9,288 nt of DNA from an uncultured Alphaproteobacteria bacterium (GTDB lineage: Bacteria; Pseudomonadota; Alphaproteobacteria; Rickettsiales; UBA1997): positions 1 to 9,288 of the forward strand of contig CAIYMZ010000085.1 in the NCBI GenBank assembly GCA_903927415.1. The letters run 5' to 3'. The notes beneath the pieces were generated by a model. The model made no database searches. It saw only the letters and a program-made list of their open reading frames with translations, and had not been told where the DNA came from. Each line of letters opens with the position of its first letter. The first letter of the stretch is position 1. This document shows, one piece after another, positions 6,524 to 9,288 of this stretch. The position numbers were made by a program, and so were the translations under genes.

Positions 6524-6543
6524 TCTAAATCAACACATCCTCA
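6524..6543. repeat. recJ 3'-end direct repeat, right copy
   Basis: This copy spans the last recJ codons and the TAG stop (6525-6527 on the minus strand). It matches 4618-4637 at 19 of 20 positions in the same orientation. A short palindrome, GATTTAG (6516-6522) and CTAAATC (6525-6531), also spans the recJ stop. Confidence 0.65.
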
Positions 6544-8858
6544 ATAATCATCTGCACCTTCTCCATCCCCATCCAGCTGTTGATATTCAAGGTTCCGACG
6601 AGGCTCATTGGTTTTTTAAAATTAGGATCGAGGAGAATTTCGCCGACAGGAGTTGCGACTGATCGAAACGCCACTGCTGATAAATTTCCGCTAAAACCGA
6701 CGGCGGATTTTGCCGAAAAAAAACAGGAAATATGTTCTCCCGTTTTGCCGATTATTTTTGCATTCACCTTCACCACGTCACGTAAAATAAATTTTGGACG
6801 TGCATTGCCAACGCCAAACGGCTCTAACTTCGCCAACTCTTTCAGCAAATCGACATTTACCTGCGCCAAGTCGAGCGCGATGTCGAATTCGGATTTTTTT
6901 TCGGCAGTAATTTCGACAACTTTTTCACCCAAATTTTTGCAGAAAAATTGATGAAGCTCGGAAATTTTTTCTGGCAAAACTGAAAATCCTCCCGCCATTG
7001 CATGTCCTCCGCCTTCAATCAGCAAGCCATTCAAACGCGCATTTAAAATTTCGGCGCCAAAATCAATTCCAGAAATTGAACGGCAGGAAGCCTTGCCCTT
7101 CTTGCCCTCATCGTCGATTGCAATTACTGCGACTGGCTTGCCGTAAAGATCTTTAACGCGCGACGCCACAATTCCAATCACGCCTTGATGCCAATTTTTT
7201 GAGGCGACGAAAATTATTGGATCGTTTTTTGAAAAGCCGTTGACGTTAGTCTCCAGCGCTTTCGTGGCCTCATCCAAAACCTGAATTTCAATTTCCTTGC
7301 GCTGCTTGTTAAAAATTTCGAGCTGATTGGCGATTTCAAAAACTTCACTTTCATCTTCGCTCGAAAGAATCCGCGCGCCCAAATCTGACTTGCCTACACG
7401 CCCGCCGGCATTGATTCGCGGACCGATTACAAAACCGAGATGGTAAGCAGTTGGCTCTTCGTCGAGTCCGGCCAAATCACAAATTGCCCGCAACCCGAGA
7501 TTTTTTCGCTGCTTTAAAATTTTTAAACCTTGGGCGACGAAGGCGCGGTTTAGGCCGGTTAGAGACATCACATCGCAGACAGTTCCGAGGGCGACGAGGT
7601 CGAGGAGGTTGAGGAGGTTTGGTTCTGGAACATTACCCCCCCTCGAATGCTGCGCATTCGATCCCCCCTCAAGGGGGGGATGATTAGATCGAGCTCGGTT
7701 TGAATCATCCCCCCCTTGAGGGGGGATCGAAGCTGCTTGCAGCTTCGATGGGGGGTCGAGGGTTAGATGAAAAAAAATCGAATCCAAAACATCGCTCATC
7801 TTTTCAAACACTTCCCCATTCCAAAATCTCAAAACCCGAAACCCACTCTGCTGCAAAAACCGTGTTCTATTTTCATCATATTTTATCGACGAATCTTCGC
7901 CATGCTGCGACCCATCTAGCTCCACAATCAATTTTTTTTCCAAGCAGATGAAATCAACAATGTAACTACCGATCGGCTGTTGTTTTCTGAATTTATTTCC
8001 GTCGAGTTGTTTGTTGTGAAGGTAGTGCCAGAGCAGGCCTTCAGCATTGGTTTTGTTGGCGCGGAGTTCTTTGGCTCTGGCTAGAGTTTCTGCTGAATAA
8101 AATCTTTCTGCTTTGATGAAATTACCCCCCCTCGAATGCTGCGCATTCGATCCCCCCTCAAGGGGGGGATGATAAAAACCGAGTTCGCGTAGACGTTTAT
8201 TAATCGCCACCGCGAATAAAAACGTCACTCCCGCCGCACAAAGATTTTTATGCGGAAAATTTTCGCCGAGTAAATTCGGATTAATCACCGCAATCGAATC
8301 AGGTTTTTCGAGCACGCCAAGATGGTGATCAATGACGATGACATCAAGCCCCGCGGCCTTTGCATCGGTTAGCGGCTTGAATGCAACTGTTCCGCAATCC
8401 AGCATAATTACCAAATCCGTTCCGCTTTTTTTTAGATTTAAAAGCGCTGCCGAATTCGGGCCGTAACCCTCCAAAATGCGATCGGGAATGTAGATGCCGG
8501 CATCAATTCCAACATCGCGAAAAAAGCGTTTGAGAATAGCGGCAGAGGTCGCGCCGTCGACATCGTAATCCGCAAAAATCGTAATTTTTTTCCGCGAGTG
8601 AATCGCCTCAATCACGTGAGCAACTGCCTTTTCCATGTCGCCCAATTCAAACGGATTCGGCAAAATATTTTTGATTTTCGGCTCCAAAAAATTCTCGATT
8701 TCCGCGAGCGAAATTTCGCGCGACGACAAAAGATTACTCAAAACCTCCGACAGTCCGAAGCGTTGATAAATGGCCATCGCCAGCCTTTCATCGAATTTTT
8801 TCTGATGCCAATTTTGGTTGAGGATGCTTGGGGGAAAATGGTTTTTTGCTGTCAGCAT
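6525..8858 (-). CDS. recJ: Single-stranded-DNA 5'-3' exonuclease RecJ with in-frame DUF559 endonuclease insertion
   Basis: RecJ degrades single-stranded DNA 5' to 3' in recombination, mismatch and base-excision repair. The catalytic DHH-family motifs are present: ADYDVDG (96-102), DCGT (154-157), DHH (177-179), LGTVCDV with Asp429, and GPRINAGGR (479-487). The DHHA1 region follows, with WHQGVIG (556-562) and GGGHAMAGG (616-624), then a C-terminal OB-like part. All expected elements exist, but the 777-residue length is far above the normal 570-600. The excess is residues 230-409, which split the DHH domain between AAGVTFLFAVAINKRLRELGFY and VPEPNLLNLLDLVALGTV. It consists of repeat-encoded peptides and a complete DUF559 domain. 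Without it RecJ would be 597 residues and colinear with alphaproteobacterial RecJ as I remember it. No stop or frameshift interrupts the frame. The ATG at 8858 follows a G-free leader and is only 64 bases from the divergent lipoprotein gene. Whether the protein is active with the insertion is unknown. Confidence 0.93.
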   Translation of the reverse strand: MLTAKNHFPPSILNQNWHQKKFDERLAMAIYQRFGLSEVLSNLLSSREISLAEIENFLEPKIKNILPNPFELGDMEKAVAHVIEAIHSRKKITIFADYDVDGATSAAILKRFFRDVGIDAGIYIPDRILEGYGPNSAALLNLKKSGTDLVIMLDCGTVAFKPLTDAKAAGLDVIVIDHHLGVLEKPDSIAVINPNLLGENFPHKNLCAAGVTFLFAVAINKRLRELGFYHPPLEGGSNAQHSRGGNFIKAERFYSAETLARAKELRANKTNAEGLLWHYLHNKQLDGNKFRKQQPIGSYIVDFICLEKKLIVELDGSQHGEDSSIKYDENRTRFLQQSGFRVLRFWNGEVFEKMSDVLDSIFFHLTLDPPSKLQAASIPPQGGDDSNRARSNHPPLEGGSNAQHSRGGNVPEPNLLNLLDLVALGTVCDVMSLTGLNRAFVAQGLKILKQRKNLGLRAICDLAGLDEEPTAYHLGFVIGPRINAGGRVGKSDLGARILSSEDESEVFEIANQLEIFNKQRKEIEIQVLDEATKALETNVNGFSKNDPIIFVASKNWHQGVIGIVASRVKDLYGKPVAVIAIDDEGKKGKASCRSISGIDFGAEILNARLNGLLIEGGGHAMAGGFSVLPEKISELHQFFCKNLGEKVVEITAEKKSEFDIALDLAQVNVDLLKELAKLEPFGVGNARPKFILRDVVKVNAKIIGKTGEHISCFFSAKSAVGFSGNLSAVAFRSVATPVGEILLDPNFKKPMSLVGTLNINSWMGMEKVQMIIEDVLI
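7632..7684. repeat. 53-bp C/G-run palindromic repeat, copy A
   Basis: It holds two hairpins. TCGAATGC and GCATTCGA form 8-bp arms around TGC, and CCCCCC and GGGGGG flank TCAA. It is identical over 53 bases to copy C at 8121-8173 and marks the RecJ C-terminal side of the insertion. Confidence 0.9.
7704..7756. repeat. C/G-run palindromic repeat, copy B (inverted, variant stem)
   Basis: The first 27 bases equal the reverse complement of copies A and C at their C/G-run end. The second hairpin differs: ATCGAAGCTGC and GCAGCTTCGAT around TT, so the family has conserved ends and a variable stem. It sits 19 bases from copy A in opposite orientation. Its flank, CGAGCTCGGTTT at 7690-7701, mirrors the recJ junction beside copy C. 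Confidence 0.8.
7764..8114 (-). other. DUF559 (Vsr-like fold) endonuclease domain within RecJ
   Basis: RecJ residues 249-365 match the DUF559 pattern throughout: LARAKELRANKTNAEGLLW (259-277), KFRKQQPIGSYIVDF (289-303), LIVELDGSQHG (310-320), then YDENRTRFLQQSGFRVLRFWNGEV (327-350). DUF559 belongs to the very-short-patch-repair/restriction-endonuclease-like fold. The presumed catalytic residues Asp302, Glu313, Asp315, Gln318 and His319 are all kept, so it does not look decayed. No in-frame ATG, GTG or TTG was found at its start (the first Met is residue 354, near its end), so it seems to be translated only as part of RecJ. Free-standing DUF559 proteins of 110-130 residues are common; this one has lost its start. 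Confidence 0.85.
8121..8173. repeat. 53-bp C/G-run palindromic repeat, copy C
   Basis: It is identical to copy A in the same orientation and marks the RecJ N-terminal side of the insertion. On the minus strand it encodes HPPLEGGSNAQHSRGGN, directly after RecJ ...RELGFY. Perfect identity between A and C suggests recent insertion or continuing conversion. Confidence 0.9.
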
Positions 8859-8922
8859 TGTTGTTTATTTTTGGTGGGAAGGAATTGTTAATTGACGAAA
8901 AAATTAAACTACTTTCCCGTTT

Positions 8923-9288
8923 ATGATTCAACTCGCTCTAATTCTTTTTCTATTCTTTTTTACAGGCTGCACGAAAGAAATTCGCATCCATTCCGGCGAT
9001 AAATCAGGAACATTTTTTTCCGTCGCGACGAAAATTTGCGACGAGTTTAATCAGAAATCTGCAGCACAAAATCAGTGCTTTTTTTGTCGCACTAAAACTA
9101 GCAAAGGTTCGTTGGAAAATTTATTTAAAATAAAAGATGAGCCGGACAGTCTCGCTATTATCAAGGCGCCGCAGTTTTATCAAAAAACCACAAACATCGA
9201 TTACGATTTCACAAAAATCAAAATTATTAAAAAAACTCACGACGAATTTTTGACGATTTTGGTGAATAAAAATGCCAAAATAAATTCG
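8923..9288 (+). CDS. Lipoprotein, possible TAXI-type solute-binding protein (truncated by window end)
   Basis: An open frame begins at ATG 8923 and runs 122 codons to the window edge without a stop. The N-terminus is a short hydrophobic signal, IQLALILFLFFFTGC, with a lipobox-like FTGC and Cys16 as the probable lipidated residue, followed by charged residues. After that, IRIHSGDKSGTFFSVATKICDEFNQ (21-45) resembles the start of TAXI solute-binding proteins (a glycine-containing GxxxGxYYxxG segment near the N-terminus). DSLAIIKAPQFYQ fits the later aspartate-led strand of that fold. Cysteines at 39, 53 and 56 are unusual for the family. If correct, the mature protein would be membrane-anchored and bind a small acidic solute for a TRAP-type transporter. 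It is divergent from recJ, 64 bases away, and has no Shine-Dalgarno. That it is a gene is likely; its family is tentative. Confidence 0.6.
   Translation, partial: MIQLALILFLFFFTGCTKEIRIHSGDKSGTFFSVATKICDEFNQKSAAQNQCFFCRTKTSKGSLENLFKIKDEPDSLAIIKAPQFYQKTTNIDYDFTKIKIIKKTHDEFLTILVNKNAKINS

Larger units (their letters stand above)
7632..8173 (-). mobile_element. Palindrome-bounded DUF559 endonuclease cassette inserted in recJ
   Basis: The insertion begins and ends with identical 53-bp repeats (8121-8173 and 7632-7684, same orientation), with a third inverted relative at 7704-7756. Between them lies the DUF559 domain. The two identical repeats are 489 bp apart, a multiple of three. Both read in the same frame as HPPLEGGSNAQHSRGGN; the inverted copy reads SKLQAASIPPQGGDD. 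Removing 540 bp (7632-8171) would restore RecJ seamlessly. There is no transposase, no intein splice signature (no Cys/Ser at the upstream junction, no His-Asn at the downstream one) and no group I or II intron evidence. The mechanism of movement is inference. Confidence 0.75.

Noticed and set aside
7700..7951. 83-codon plus-strand frame within the recJ insertion
   Set aside because: It lies opposite the DUF559 domain and inside the palindromic repeats. The peptide from palindrome B resembles the minus-strand peptide only because the repeat is self-complementary.
7632..8173. Insertion in RecJ as an intein
   Set aside because: There is no Cys/Ser/Thr at the upstream junction, no His-Asn at the downstream junction, no Hint-domain blocks, and the nuclease is not LAGLIDADG or HNH.

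Overview
The window looks like bacterial chromosome from an AT-leaning, lysine-rich genome. Its proteins read most like alphaproteobacterial homologues, especially RecJ (the LLDLVALGTVCDV and AYHLGF stretches) and MurC. That placement is from recognition, not a search. No gene has a convincing Shine-Dalgarno site except vapC, which overlaps its partner gene. Most start codons follow A-rich, G-poor leaders. There are no tRNA, rRNA or CRISPR signals.

Layout from left to right. murC (peptidoglycan UDP-MurNAc:L-Ala ligase) is on the minus strand. A 295-base divergent intergenic region follows, holding an 85-bp inverted-repeat element, a terminator-like hairpin and a 75-nt tract with no G. Next, on the plus strand, come nth (endonuclease III) and gabD (succinate-semialdehyde dehydrogenase-type ALDH). 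gabD ends convergently, with 4 bp of overlap, against a minus-strand type II toxin-antitoxin pair: a Phd/YefM antitoxin followed by a VapC/PIN toxin. Upstream of the antitoxin is a readable promoter overlapped by a TGACCA operator-like array. A repeat-rich spacer leads to a 556-aa minus-strand protein whose N-terminal part looks like a divergent peptidase S66 (LD-carboxypeptidase) with Ser, Glu and His retained, plus a large unrecognised C-terminal part. recJ (minus) fills most of the rest. At the right edge a divergent, truncated lipoprotein gene begins, possibly a TAXI-type solute-binding protein.

The most striking feature is inside recJ. Between conserved motifs of the DHH catalytic domain sits an in-frame insertion of about 540 bp. 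It encodes a DUF559 (Vsr-like endonuclease fold) domain and is bounded by identical 53-bp palindromic direct repeats, with a third related inverted copy beside one of them. Removing it would join ...LGFY to VPEPNLL... and give a 597-aa RecJ of normal length. The endonuclease part has no start codon of its own, so it appears to be made only as part of a RecJ chimera. It looks like a palindrome-bounded endonuclease cassette that has colonised an essential-type repair gene without breaking its reading frame.

A second trace of rearrangement is a 20-bp direct repeat. One copy is the 3' end of recJ, including its stop codon. The other lies about 1.9 kb away, beside the antitoxin promoter. The pair brackets the S66-like gene, as expected if that gene entered at the end of recJ or arose through a local duplication. 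A separate family of short palindromes (core GGTT-3 nt-AACC) occurs three times, and one copy supplies the last codons and stop of nth.
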